The notes: generated from the sequence alone by a model not told the origin. A stretch of DNA of 64,000 bases from Acidobacteriota bacterium (GCA_029263315.1 JAJCXR010000048.1:359913-423912), one strand, 5' to 3'; shown: positions 26,879 to 36,096, counted from the stretch's first letter. Made by a program: numbers and translations.

Positions 26879-27940
26879 ATGGTGCTGACGCCCATCCTTG
26901 AAAAGACCTGGAATCAGAATATTCTCTTTTCTGTCCTGGTGGAGCTGACGTACCGCTGTAACCTCGACTGCTTCTTCTGCTACAACGATCTGGGACTGCA
27001 AGGCCAAGCTCTTTCCGACGAACAATATTTCGCCTGCTTCGAAGATCTGGCCCGCATGCAGGTGATGAACCTCACCTTCACCGGCGGGGAGCCCCTGTCG
27101 CACCCATCGTTCTTGGCCCTCGGCAGCAAGGCTCGGGAGCTCGGGTTTGTGGTGCGTATCAAATCCAACGGCCATGCCCTGAGGGGTCATTTGGCGGAAC
27201 AAATCAAGCAACGGGTAGACCCCTTCCTCATTGAAGTCAGCTTGCACGGGGCCGACGCCGAGACCCACGATCGGCAGACCCGCGTTCCCGGAAGCTTCAA
27301 ACGACTGCTCTCGAATCTGCAGGAGATGCGGTCCCTGGGCTTACGGGTCAAGCTCAACTCGACCCTCACCACCTGGAATGAGGGGCAGTTCCGCGCCATG
27401 TACGACCTGGCGGACCGCTTGGGCATCCCCCTCGCCATGACCCCGACGGTCACCCCGAGGGACGACGGGGATACGAGCCCCTTGGCGATCCGCCCTTCGG
27501 ACGACGGCGTACGCGACTTTTACCGCTATTTGGATCACAGAGTGCCCGATGCCGAAGCCGTCGATACGTGCCATGGGGAGCCATCGATCCAGAAAAACTG
27601 CGGCGCCGGCGCCTCGGGGCTGGCCATCGATCCCTACGGCAACGTCTATCCCTGCGTCCAGTGGCGCCGTCCCTTGGGCAATCTTCACCAGCAGGCCATC
27701 GAGGCCATCTGGCAGGGCTCGCCGGCTCTCGCCCAGGTGCGGCAGCTCAACGTCGACGCCAAGACAACCGTGCTCGCCCTCGAAACGGAAGGCGAAGGCA
27801 TGAGCCACTGCCTGGGATTGTCGGAGGAGAAAACCGGCGACCCCTTGGGCATCGATCCCGATGCCCAACGCAACGCTCGCCTGTTGCGTCAAATCCAGGC
27901 CGAAAAGCGCCGCCCTCCTTTGCTGCCCATCCTGCCGTGA
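26879..27940 (+). CDS. radical SAM/SPASM peptide-modifying enzyme
   Basis: 353 residues from ATG 26879. The radical SAM cluster motif is ELTYRCNLDCFFCYND (Cys27, Cys31, Cys34, CxxxCxxC), followed by TFTGGEPLSHP and SLHGADAETHD. A C-terminal SPASM-type region supplies further Cys (231, 241, 259, 311; NCGAGASGLAIDPYGNVYPC) for one or more auxiliary FeS clusters. Relatives such as PqqE, sactisynthases and ranthipeptide synthases make C-C or C-S bonds in peptides. With a core of two Cys, a thioether cross-link is a reasonable guess, but the chemistry is not determined by sequence. The stop overlaps the start of the HprK-like gene (GTGA). Confidence 0.92.
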   Translation: MVLTPILEKTWNQNILFSVLVELTYRCNLDCFFCYNDLGLQGQALSDEQYFACFEDLARMQVMNLTFTGGEPLSHPSFLALGSKARELGFVVRIKSNGHALRGHLAEQIKQRVDPFLIEVSLHGADAETHDRQTRVPGSFKRLLSNLQEMRSLGLRVKLNSTLTTWNEGQFRAMYDLADRLGIPLAMTPTVTPRDDGDTSPLAIRPSDDGVRDFYRYLDHRVPDAEAVDTCHGEPSIQKNCGAGASGLAIDPYGNVYPCVQWRRPLGNLHQQAIEAIWQGSPALAQVRQLNVDAKTTVLALETEGEGMSHCLGLSEEKTGDPLGIDPDAQRNARLLRQIQAEKRRPPLLPILP

Positions 27941-28863
27941 GCTTTGGCGAAAAATTCCTGCAGTACCCGGACCTCTTCCCCAACCGTCACAGTGGGGAGG
28001 CCTGGGGAGAGCATGCTTTGGCCATCGACTTCGTCGGTGGACCTTATTTGTTCCGTGGTCTTTCCGAGGCGCAAGTGGACGCCTGTCAGGAACGTTTCGG
28101 CGAGCTCTGCCGTAGCCCCCAGGAGGTACCGCCGGCCAGCGTCGAGGTGCGCGTCTTCCAAGTCGCCAGCCGAGAATTCCGCGCCTTCGACATGAACGGC
28201 TGGACCTATACCTTCGACCGCGATTACACACCGGACGGCGTCCGCCTGGCGGGGTTCGACTTCGTCGGCCGCCTCGATTGGATGCCCGAGCTGTCCTGCG
28301 CCCTGTGGAGCTCGGAAGCCGGCGGGGCTCCGTTTCAGTGTCTTTTCGAGAACTTCTTTCGGGTCGTCGTGGCCTACCGCCTGCTGGAGCTCGGGGGTGC
28401 CCTACTGCACAGCGCTTGCGTCGTCTCCAAGGGGGAGGCCTACCTCTTCCTCGGCCAATCGGGGGCCGGTAAGAGCACCATCTCCCGCCTCGGCCTGGAA
28501 TCGGGACGGCGGGTGCTCAGCGACGACATGAACGCCCTTTGCCCCAGGGACGGTCACACTTGGGCGGAAAAGCTACCCTTCGCCGGGGACCTGGGCCGCA
28601 CCCCGACCCCCCGCTCGGCCTACCCTCTGCGCAGCCTCAACCGGCTCCGCCAGGGGGTAGACAACTTGCGCCCCCTACCCACCGCCCAGGCCATCGCCAC
28701 GCTCATCGCCTGCGCCCCCTTTGTCAACAGCGATCCGCACCGTCTCGACCGCCTGGTGGCCAACCTGCAGGATCTTGTGGGCAGCCTGCCGGCCCAGGAG
28801 CTCACCTTCTCCTTGAACGGCCCCTTTTGGGACTTGCTCGAAGCAGCGCCTCAGCAGACCTGA
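27937..28863 (+). CDS. HPr-kinase-like ATP-binding protein of the RiPP operon
   Basis: 308 residues from GTG 27937, overlapping the radical SAM stop (GTGA). The central P-loop GQSGAGKST (173-181) after GALLHSACVV and before LSDDMNAL matches HPr kinase/phosphorylase-related proteins found in RiPP loci; the N-terminal ~150 residues lack the classical HprK N-domain. In lasso-peptide pathways such as paeninodin, an HprK homologue phosphorylates the C-terminal Ser of the precursor. Both precursors here end in Ser58, which makes that reaction plausible. Classical PTS regulation is less likely because no HPr or PTS gene is nearby. The gene is convergent with the propeller gene at 28874. Confidence 0.8.
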   Translation: MSFGEKFLQYPDLFPNRHSGEAWGEHALAIDFVGGPYLFRGLSEAQVDACQERFGELCRSPQEVPPASVEVRVFQVASREFRAFDMNGWTYTFDRDYTPDGVRLAGFDFVGRLDWMPELSCALWSSEAGGAPFQCLFENFFRVVVAYRLLELGGALLHSACVVSKGEAYLFLGQSGAGKSTISRLGLESGRRVLSDDMNALCPRDGHTWAEKLPFAGDLGRTPTPRSAYPLRSLNRLRQGVDNLRPLPTAQAIATLIACAPFVNSDPHRLDRLVANLQDLVGSLPAQELTFSLNGPFWDLLEAAPQQT

Positions 28864-28873
28864 GGCCGAGAGA

Positions 28874-30109
28874 TCAACCGTCCTTCTTAGCAGCGACATC
28901 AAAGGCCATCAAGACATCCCCATGGCGAATGTAGAGCACCCCATGGGCGACCACCGGATGGGCCCAGTGATGCCCTTCGCCGTCCTTGATCTCGAACTGA
29001 CTGATGATGCGGAAGTCCTTGGGATCGGGATTCACCAGCAGCACATCGCCACCTTCGGTGTAGCCGTAGAGCAAGCCGTCGGCATAGACCACTGAGCCCT
29101 TGCCGGCCCGACGGATGGACGCCAGCTCGTTGCCGGTCTCCATGTCGATGGCATACCAGGTCTTCTTCGACGCCGCACCGTAGATGACATTGTTGACCTC
29201 CACCGCGCCGCCGTGGTGCACATCGAGGGTCTCGTCGCGCCACAGCTTCTTCACCGAACGACCGTCCGCCGCCAGCTCGTAGAGGTGACCCCCTTGGTCG
29301 TAGCCGTGGGTGACGTAGATACGGTTGCCTTGGATCACCGGGCTAGTGGAGTGGATGTCGTACTCCGCCGGCATGCTCTCCTGCCACAGTACCTGGCCGG
29401 TTTTGGCATCGAGGCCCACCAAGCTCTTCTGCACCATGGTGACGATTTGACGGTGCTTGCCGTCATCGAGGATGACCGGGTTGCAGTAGGCGCTGGGCTC
29501 GCTCAAGCCTTTGCTAGTCCACACCGTCTCGCCGTTTGTTGTGTCGAGGGCGACCACCGCGGCATCCTTACCTCCGGCGGTGAAGATCACCCGATCGCTA
29601 TCCACCAAAGGTGACTCCGACATGCCGAAGTAGATGTTCTTGCCCTTGAAACGGTCCAAGAGATCGACCGACCAGAGGGTGGCGCCGTCTTGGGTGCTCA
29701 GGGCCACGGCCACTCCCTTGGACGACAGCAGGAAGAGACGATCCCCGTCCACCGTCGGGGTCGTACGGGTGCCGGGATAACCGCCACCGGCATGCTCTTT
29801 GCCGTACCCCTTCTTCCACAGCAGCTTGCCGTTGAGATCAAAGGCGTAGGCCGTGCCGACCTCTTCATGCATGCCGGTGGTGTAGAGCCGTCCGTCGGCA
29901 ACACTCACCGTGGCATAACCTTCGCCCAACCCCGTGGCGGTCCACAGACGTTTGGGCCCCGCTTCAGGCCAGGACTCGAGAAGGCCGGTGGCGGAGTAAA
30001 TGCCGTCCCGGTCGGGACCGCGGAATTGCGGGCTGTCGTCAGCCCATGCCGTCGAAGTCGAGAGGGCCAAAAGGCCGACGAGGGTGAGATTCTGTAAGAT
30101 GCGGATCAT
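28874..30109 (-). CDS. exported PQQ-like beta-propeller protein
   Basis: 411 residues from ATG 30109, chosen because GAGG lies about 7 nt upstream and a signal peptide follows (MIRILQNLTLVGLLALSTSTAWA). The mature part starts DDSPQFRGPDRDGIYSATGLL, the PQFRGP..DG opening typical of PQQ-binding-like propellers in Planctomycetota and Acidobacteriota. Repeats of the type GLDAKTGQVLWQ and ALDTTNGETVW run through the protein. It resembles BamB and quinoprotein dehydrogenase propellers, but has no evident catalytic domain. Periplasmic location is likely. A similar protein is at 37301. Membership of the RiPP system is not indicated, as it is on the opposite strand. Confidence 0.8.
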   Translation of the reverse strand: MIRILQNLTLVGLLALSTSTAWADDSPQFRGPDRDGIYSATGLLESWPEAGPKRLWTATGLGEGYATVSVADGRLYTTGMHEEVGTAYAFDLNGKLLWKKGYGKEHAGGGYPGTRTTPTVDGDRLFLLSSKGVAVALSTQDGATLWSVDLLDRFKGKNIYFGMSESPLVDSDRVIFTAGGKDAAVVALDTTNGETVWTSKGLSEPSAYCNPVILDDGKHRQIVTMVQKSLVGLDAKTGQVLWQESMPAEYDIHSTSPVIQGNRIYVTHGYDQGGHLYELAADGRSVKKLWRDETLDVHHGGAVEVNNVIYGAASKKTWYAIDMETGNELASIRRAGKGSVVYADGLLYGYTEGGDVLLVNPDPKDFRIISQFEIKDGEGHHWAHPVVAHGVLYIRHGDVLMAFDVAAKKDG

Positions 30110-30254
30110 CGTGTTACCTCGGGTCATTGCCAGTTTGGAATACGTAGCCACAGAAGAATACGACACAACGGGTGCAAGGATTAGCCTTGGGTCCTTGGGC
30201 AGGGTAAGAGTTACAGGTTCTTGACGCAGGAATCTGTTAGTGGACCCTCCAACA

Positions 30255-31700
30255 TCAGACGCTCTTCGTCTTCCAACCCCCACGCCTGAAGAGCACCGCC
30301 CCAACGACGGCCAGAGCCACCTGGGCGACGGCGATGGAGACAAACACACCGGTGGGACCCCAGCCCAGGGTGTGGGCCAGGAACCAGGCGATGGGCAGTT
30401 GCAAAATCCAGTAGCAAAAGAGGTTGATGTAGGTCGGAGTTTTGGTATCGCCGGCACCATTGAAACTCTGCACCGTGACCATGCCGAAACCCATGAAGAC
30501 ATAACTCAAGCTGACGATGCGCAGGCACTCGACGGCCAAGGCCACCACCCCATCGTCTTTCGTGAAAAGACGCACGATGGGCTCCGAGGCGAAGAAGAAC
30601 ACCACCGCCACGGCACCCAAAAAGGCCATATTGAGCAGCGAGGCGATCCAAACCGAGCGTTCGGCCCGATCCGCTTGGCCGGCCCCCAGATTCTGACCCA
30701 CCAAGGTGGCGGCGGCATTGCCCATACCCCAGGATGGCAACAGCACGAAGATGATGATGCGCACCGCCACCGTATAACCGGCCAACGCCGTGCTGCCGAA
30801 ATCCGCCAAGACCCGCATCACTCCCAGCCAACTGGCGGTGGCGATCAGGAACTGCACCATGCCGGTGCTCGAGATCTCCAGGAGACGACGGATCACCGGT
30901 CCATCGATTTGCAGATGCCGTGACAGGATCTGTAATCGCCCCGAGCCCTTGATCAAATGGGAGACTTGGTAGACTACCCCCAGCCCACGGCCGATCACCG
31001 TCGCCCAGGCGGCACCCTCGAGGCCCAGGGCCGGAATCGGCCCCCAACCGAAGATCAGGATCGGATCGAGGACGATATTGATCACGTTGGCCAACCACAG
31101 GGACCGCATGGCGATGCTGGCATCACCGGCCCCTCGAAAGATGGCGTTGATCAAGAAGAGCAGCATGACCGTGATGTTGGTGCCCAACATGATGGCGGTG
31201 AAACCCGAGCCCCCTTCGACGATCTCCGAGCTGGCCCCCATCAGAGCCAACAGCCGGCCGCTGAAGAGCACCCCGATCAACCCCAAAGGCAAGGCGATGA
31301 TCACCGCCACAAAAACGGCCTGCATCGCCGCGATGGCCGCCCCGTCGGCGTTGCCTTCACCGATGCGTCGCGCCACCGTGGCGGTGGCCGCCATGCTCAA
31401 GCCCATGGCCAAGGCGAAGACCAAAGTCAGCAAGGAGTCGGTCAAACCCACCGTCGCCACGGCATCCGCACCCAGCTTGCCGACGAAGTAGATATCGACG
31501 ACGGCGAACACCGATTGCATCACCATTTCCAACATCATCGGAATGGCCAACAACACCACGGCGCGCAGAATGCTGCCCTTGGTGAAATCCCGAGGCACAC
31601 CGGCGATGCCGTCGCGCACCTCGCGCCAAAAGCTGGCGGGAGCAGGCTCGCCCGCTGTCGGTGGGTCGAGGGCGGAGGTTGGTTTTGCGAGGCTGTCCAT
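30255..31700 (-). CDS. MATE family multidrug/solute efflux transporter
   Basis: 481 residues with about twelve hydrophobic helices in two similar halves after a ~40-residue cytoplasmic N-terminus. The opening ILRAVVLLAIPMMLEMVMQSVFAVVDIYFVGKLGADAVATVGL is the MATE family signature. MATE proteins exchange Na+ or H+ for drugs or other organic compounds. The start ATG at 31700 lacks a strong ribosome binding site. It is near the RiPP operon but transcribed towards it; a role in peptide export is possible but not supported by the arrangement. Confidence 0.92.
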   Translation of the reverse strand: MDSLAKPTSALDPPTAGEPAPASFWREVRDGIAGVPRDFTKGSILRAVVLLAIPMMLEMVMQSVFAVVDIYFVGKLGADAVATVGLTDSLLTLVFALAMGLSMAATATVARRIGEGNADGAAIAAMQAVFVAVIIALPLGLIGVLFSGRLLALMGASSEIVEGGSGFTAIMLGTNITVMLLFLINAIFRGAGDASIAMRSLWLANVINIVLDPILIFGWGPIPALGLEGAAWATVIGRGLGVVYQVSHLIKGSGRLQILSRHLQIDGPVIRRLLEISSTGMVQFLIATASWLGVMRVLADFGSTALAGYTVAVRIIIFVLLPSWGMGNAAATLVGQNLGAGQADRAERSVWIASLLNMAFLGAVAVVFFFASEPIVRLFTKDDGVVALAVECLRIVSLSYVFMGFGMVTVQSFNGAGDTKTPTYINLFCYWILQLPIAWFLAHTLGWGPTGVFVSIAVAQVALAVVGAVLFRRGGWKTKSV

Positions 31701-32080
31701 GGGCCCGGCAGTCTAGCAGCCTATGGCAAAAATCAGACCGCGTTGAGAGCAGCCTAGGCGGCCCCGCTCTTTTCCGCCAGAACTGTGTTCCAGAATCTCT
31801 GAAGATCACCAATATTCATGCAATTCTGCGCCTTGTTCTGACGAAAAACTTCTCGCTCTCATTCGCGGAGCACTTTCACCACAGCCTGCTAGCAGCCCCG
31901 AGTTTTTCAGGGCTATCGTTCTCGGCTCCGGACGCCCCTGAGGATGATCTGGCATCCCGGCGGTGGAAATTGTAGGATTCGCCCAACGGAGATCCGCCCG
32001 CGGCGTCGATCTCCGACCCCCGCCACCCCTGGCCATCCACCCGTTTTCGTCCGTTGGGACGCTCTGCCAAGCAAGAGGTC
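31701..32080. other. intergenic region, 380 bp, between divergent MATE and lepA genes
   Basis: No coding region is supported; overlapping open frames lack start signals. The segment 31795-31870 is AT-richer (near CAATATTCATGCAATTC) and may contain the lepA promoter. No tRNA or hairpin terminator was seen. Confidence 0.5.
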
Positions 32081-33886
32081 ATGACCTTGGAACATATCCG
32101 CAACTTCTGCATCATCGCCCATATCGACCACGGCAAATCGACTCTGGCAGACCGTCTGATCCAGCATTGCGGTGGCGTCGAGGAGCGAGCCTTCCGCGAC
32201 CAGATCCTCGATTCCATGGATATCGAGCGTGAGCGCGGCATCACCATCAAGTCCAACACCATCACCTTGCCGTACACCGCCAAGAACGGCAAGACCTATG
32301 AGCTCAACCTCATCGACACCCCCGGCCACGTCGACTTCTCCCACGAGGTGCGCCGTTCGTTGATGTCTTGCGAGGGCGCCCTGTTGCTCGTCGACGCCTC
32401 CCAAGGGGTCGAGGCACAGACCGTGGCCAATCTCTACCTGGCCTTGGAGTACGACCTCGAAATCATCCCGGTGATCAACAAGGTCGACCTGCCGTCGGCG
32501 GATCCGGATCGGGTGCGCGAAGAGATCGACAGCGATCTCGGCCTCGATCCTTTCGCCGCCGTGCTGTGCTCCGCCAAGACCGGGCTAGGCGTCGACGATG
32601 TGCTGGAAGCCATCGTCGAGCATTTACCGCCGCCCAAGGGCGACGCCAACGCACCGACCCAAGCCTTGGTATTCGATGCCCAATATGACATCTACCGCGG
32701 CGTCGTGATGCTCTGCCGGGTCAAAGAGGGATTCCTACGCAAGGGGCAAGAGCTGCTCCTGATGCACACCCAAAAGACCTACCACATCGAAGAGCTGGGT
32801 TTGCTGCGCTTACAACGGATGCCCCAGAAAGAGCTCGGCCCCGGCTCCGTGGGTTATGTCATCTGCGGCGTCAAATCGGTGCGCGACATCACCATCGGCG
32901 ACACCTTGACCCTGGTCGACAATCCGGCCCCGAAACCCCTGCCGGGCTACAAAGAGGCCAAGCCGGTGGTCTTCTCTTCCATGTATCCCATGGCCTCGGA
33001 CGACTACGGGGATTTGGTCAAGGCCCTCGACAAGCTGGCCCTCAACGATGCGGCGCTGACCTACGAAAAGGATTCGTCGGCCGCCCTCGGTTTTGGTTTT
33101 CGCTGCGGTTTCCTTGGCCTCCTCCACCTCGAGGTGGTGCAGGAACGTCTGGAGCGCGAATACGATCTGTCGCTGCTGCTGTCGGCTCCGTCGGTTAGCT
33201 ACAAGGTCAATCTCAAGACCGGCGAGCAGGTGGAGATCGACAATCCGATGTATTTCCCCGATCCGACGGAGATCGAAAGCACCGAAGAGCCCTATATCAA
33301 GGCCTCCATCCTCATCCCGGAGCGCTATATCGGCGCCATGATGGAGCTTTGCCGCGAGCGTCGTGGCGAGAATACGGTTTTTCGTTATTTGACCCGAGAG
33401 CGGGTCGATCTGACCTCCGAGATGCCCCTGGCGGAAGTGCTCTTCGACTTCTACGACCGCCTCAAGACCTTAACCCAAGGCTACGGCTCCTTCGACTACG
33501 AAATCACCGATTACCGGATCAGCGATCTGGTCAAAGTGGACATCCTGGTCAACGGCGAGCCGGTGGATGCTCTCTCCCAGTTGGCGCACCGCGACCGGGC
33601 ACGGCCGCGGGCTTTGCACTACTGCGAAAAGCTGGCCGAGACCATCCCCAAGCAACAGTTCAAGATCGCCATCCAAGGGGTCATCGGCGGCAAGGTCATC
33701 GCCCGTTCCACCATCAACGCCTTCCGCAAGGACGTCACCGCCAAGTGCTACGGCGGCGACATCACCCGTAAGCGCAAGCTGATCGAGAAGCAGAAGGAAG
33801 GCAAGAAGCGCATGAAGATGGTCGGAGCGGTGGAGATCCCACAGACCGCCTTCATCGCCGTGCTCAAGTCCGACAGCGGCAAGTAG
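32081..33886 (+). CDS. lepA: elongation factor 4 (LepA), ribosome back-translocase GTPase
   Basis: 601 residues from ATG 32081, with AGAGG just upstream and the expected family length. The N-terminus has the G1 motif AHIDHGKST, the switch II DTPGHVDF and NKVDLP. Domains II and III and the LepA-specific C-terminal domain follow (ALGFGFRCGFLGLLHLEVVQERLEREYD; KCYGGDITRKRKLIEKQKEGKKRMK). LepA acts on stalled or mistranslocated ribosomes in the cytoplasm. hemW starts 2 bp after the stop, so the two are likely co-transcribed, an arrangement common in bacteria. Confidence 0.97.
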   Translation: MTLEHIRNFCIIAHIDHGKSTLADRLIQHCGGVEERAFRDQILDSMDIERERGITIKSNTITLPYTAKNGKTYELNLIDTPGHVDFSHEVRRSLMSCEGALLLVDASQGVEAQTVANLYLALEYDLEIIPVINKVDLPSADPDRVREEIDSDLGLDPFAAVLCSAKTGLGVDDVLEAIVEHLPPPKGDANAPTQALVFDAQYDIYRGVVMLCRVKEGFLRKGQELLLMHTQKTYHIEELGLLRLQRMPQKELGPGSVGYVICGVKSVRDITIGDTLTLVDNPAPKPLPGYKEAKPVVFSSMYPMASDDYGDLVKALDKLALNDAALTYEKDSSAALGFGFRCGFLGLLHLEVVQERLEREYDLSLLLSAPSVSYKVNLKTGEQVEIDNPMYFPDPTEIESTEEPYIKASILIPERYIGAMMELCRERRGENTVFRYLTRERVDLTSEMPLAEVLFDFYDRLKTLTQGYGSFDYEITDYRISDLVKVDILVNGEPVDALSQLAHRDRARPRALHYCEKLAETIPKQQFKIAIQGVIGGKVIARSTINAFRKDVTAKCYGGDITRKRKLIEKQKEGKKRMKMVGAVEIPQTAFIAVLKSDSGK

Positions 33887-33888
33887 CG

Positions 33889-35088
33889 ATGGCGGCCCCG
33901 GGGACCCCCGCCGCGCCACGGGGCGCCCCTGGCCTCTACGTGCACGTCCCCTTCTGCTCCGCCATCTGCCCCTACTGCGACTTTGCGGTGCAGGTGGGCA
34001 ATGACGTCAAAGCGCGGCAGCTCGTCGACGGCCTATGTCGCGAAATCGAAACCGTCGCCGAGCCTTGGCGACTGCTCGTCGCGGGGCCCTCCACTGCCGC
34101 CCCCTTCGACAGCCTCTACTTTGGCGGTGGCACCCCATCGTTTCTCGGCACCGACGGCTTAGGGCGCATCCTCGATCACTTACGGCAGCACTTGCCGGTG
34201 GACGACGATGCACGGCTCTTTTTCGAAGCCAATCCCGAAGACGTCACTCCCCGGAGCTTGGCCGCTTGGCGCCACCTCGGCGTCGATACCCTGAGCTTGG
34301 GTGTCCAGTCCTTTGACGACGCCACCCTAGCTTTCCTCGGTCGTCGGCATCGGGCCGAAGACGCCCACCAAGCCGTCGCCATGGCACGCCAGGCGGGCTT
34401 TTGCACCCTGTCCATCGACTTGATGTACGGCTTGCCCGGCCAATCGGAAGATTCCTGGCGTCGTACCTTGGAGCAGGCCACCGCTCTGCAGCCTGATCAC
34501 CTCTCCTGCTATGAGCTGGAAATCCACCGGCGCACCACCTTCGGCAAACGCTACGCCAAGGGCCAGCTGCACCCCATGCCCGACGACCAACAGGCGGATC
34601 TCTTCGTCACCACCCACCGTTGGTTGGAAGACAACGGCTATTTGGGGTATGAAATCTCCAACTTCGCCCGCTCCCCCCGCCATCGGTCCCGTCATAACCG
34701 CAAGTATTGGGATCACACCCCCTACTTGGGCATCGGTCCTTCGGCCCACTCCTTCGCCGGCAACCGCCGCTGGTGGAACGAACCCTCCTTCGCCACCTGG
34801 AAACGTCACCTGGACCAGGGCAACTCCGCCAAGGCCGGAGAAGAGATCTTGCAACCACACGACCTCACCCTGGAACGCCTGATGCTCGCCTTACGCACCC
34901 GTCGTGGCATCGACTTGCAAGAGATCCGGGAGACCTACGGTTGTGACCTGATGCAACTCAACGCCGAACGCATCGAGCACTACGTGACGGCCGGGCTGCT
35001 GCGCCACGAAGAGGCATGCCTGCGCCCCACTCTACAAGGTTGGATCGTCGCAGACTCCTTGGCGGCGGGGTTGTCGGTGCAGGGCTAG
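33889..35088 (+). CDS. hemW: heme chaperone HemW (radical SAM, formerly HemN-like)
   Basis: 399 residues. The radical SAM cluster motif is VPFCSAICPYCDF (Cys23, Cys27, Cys30), followed by LYFGGGTPSFL, EANPEDVT and SLGVQSFDD, all HemW/HemN-family signatures. The coproporphyrinogen oxidase-specific N-terminal extension is absent and the first Cys lies in HVPFC, as in HemW, which binds heme and inserts it into respiratory enzymes. GLPGQSEDSW and YEISNFA further mark the family. It follows lepA by 2 bp. Its stop abuts the stop of the convergent NYN gene. Confidence 0.93.
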   Translation: MAAPGTPAAPRGAPGLYVHVPFCSAICPYCDFAVQVGNDVKARQLVDGLCREIETVAEPWRLLVAGPSTAAPFDSLYFGGGTPSFLGTDGLGRILDHLRQHLPVDDDARLFFEANPEDVTPRSLAAWRHLGVDTLSLGVQSFDDATLAFLGRRHRAEDAHQAVAMARQAGFCTLSIDLMYGLPGQSEDSWRRTLEQATALQPDHLSCYELEIHRRTTFGKRYAKGQLHPMPDDQQADLFVTTHRWLEDNGYLGYEISNFARSPRHRSRHNRKYWDHTPYLGIGPSAHSFAGNRRWWNEPSFATWKRHLDQGNSAKAGEEILQPHDLTLERLMLALRTRRGIDLQEIRETYGCDLMQLNAERIEHYVTAGLLRHEEACLRPTLQGWIVADSLAAGLSVQG

Positions 35089-35847
35089 CTACTCGGCGAA
35101 CCGCTTGTCTCTGATATAGATATCGAAAGAGCCATGATCGGTATGTTTTTGTTTGTCGATCTCAAAGAGCTCCGTAGTTTCTATCAAGGTGCTCAGCTTT
35201 TGATAACCATAGTTCCTGGAGTCAAACGAGCTCTGGTTCGAAATGTGCGCTCCGACCGCAGAAATATTCGCCCAACCGGCATCATCGGACGTTGCCTCCA
35301 CCGCGCCACGCAGCAGGTTGATCAATTTTGAATCTTGATTCAGCTGGGCCTTCGACTTCCGTCTCTTTGACTTCGACTTAGCGCCGACAGTCGGTTCCGG
35401 CTCATTGGAGGGAACCCTCAAGGCTTCGAGAAAAACGAACTTGTCACACGCTGCCTGCAATGAGTCCGGCGTCTTCTTTTCGCCAAAGCCGTAGACGATG
35501 AGGCCCGACTCGCGTATCCGTGTCGCCAACTTGGTGAAGTCCGAGTCACTGGTGACCAGGCAAAAGCCATCGAAATTCTCCGTATACAGCAAATCCATAG
35601 CGTCGATGATCATCGACGAGTCCGTCGAATTTTTACCCGTCGTATAGCTGAATTGCTGCATCGGACTGATCGCATACTCGTGTAGCTTTGGTTTCCACGA
35701 CGAGAGCTGCGGTGTCGTCCAATCACCGTAGGCCCGTTTGACACTCGCAGTCCCGTAGTTGGCTATTTCCTGCACCAACGCCTCGCACAAGGACGGGCTG
35801 ACGTTGTCGGCATCAATCAATACGGCTAGCTTGACTCTCTCTACCAT
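35089..35847 (-). CDS. NYN-domain (PIN-like) ribonuclease with C-terminal LOTUS/OST-HTH domain
   Basis: 252 residues from ATG 35847. The NYN domain (about 5-140) has conserved acidic residues in LIDADN, DSSMIIDAMDLLY and LVTSDSDFTKLA, the metal-binding pattern of LabA/DUF88 nucleases. A basic linker (KSKSKRRKSK) leads to a C-terminal LOTUS-type domain (LINLLRGAVEATSDDAGWANISAVGAHI...NYGYQKLSTLIE), which in other proteins binds RNA, including G-quadruplexes. The composition is noticeably less GC-rich than lepA/hemW, suggesting a different history. A MITE-like repeat starts 38 bp upstream of its start codon. Confidence 0.85.
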   Translation of the reverse strand: MVERVKLAVLIDADNVSPSLCEALVQEIANYGTASVKRAYGDWTTPQLSSWKPKLHEYAISPMQQFSYTTGKNSTDSSMIIDAMDLLYTENFDGFCLVTSDSDFTKLATRIRESGLIVYGFGEKKTPDSLQAACDKFVFLEALRVPSNEPEPTVGAKSKSKRRKSKAQLNQDSKLINLLRGAVEATSDDAGWANISAVGAHISNQSSFDSRNYGYQKLSTLIETTELFEIDKQKHTDHGSFDIYIRDKRFAE

Positions 35848-35885
35848 AAGCCTAGACCCACCTCGAAGTTTAGATCTGTGAGTTT

Positions 35886-36096
35886 GTGTCCATCCAGGTT
35901 TACCGAAATTGGTCCCAGCGGGAGGCCCTTCGAGCGAGCACGGACGGAGTGCTGTCTGAGCCGCAGGGTCATGGGGACGGTTTTAAACACTGATATAAAG
36001 GGAGTTTAGACCGATACGTCAGAGTTGGGGCGAGTTTGCGGAGGCCGCGCACAGCCGAAGGGCTCCCGCCCCCGCATCGCTTTCTTGGATGGACAC
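35886..36096. repeat. MITE-like repeat, copy A (211 bp)
   Basis: The element begins GTGTCCATCCA and ends in its exact inverse, TGGATGGACAC, giving 11-bp terminal inverted repeats. Copy B at 39877 shares most of its sequence in the same orientation, for example the block CGAGCGAGCACGGACGGAGT. It encodes no protein long enough to be a transposase, so it would be non-autonomous. It fills most of the 345-bp gap between the NYN and methyltransferase genes; the ~95 bp beyond it hold nothing recognised. Confidence 0.75.

Noticed and set aside
25765..28863. Classification of the RiPP locus as a lasso peptide cluster
   Set aside because: A YxxPxI leader motif and HprK-like kinase fit, but no asparagine-synthetase-like cyclase or transglutaminase-like leader protease is present, and a radical SAM enzyme takes their place.
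27937..28863. Assignment of the P-loop protein as genuine HPr kinase/phosphorylase of the PTS
   Set aside because: No ptsH, ptsI or EIIA gene is nearby, the N-terminal domain differs, and the gene overlaps a radical SAM gene in a peptide-modification operon.
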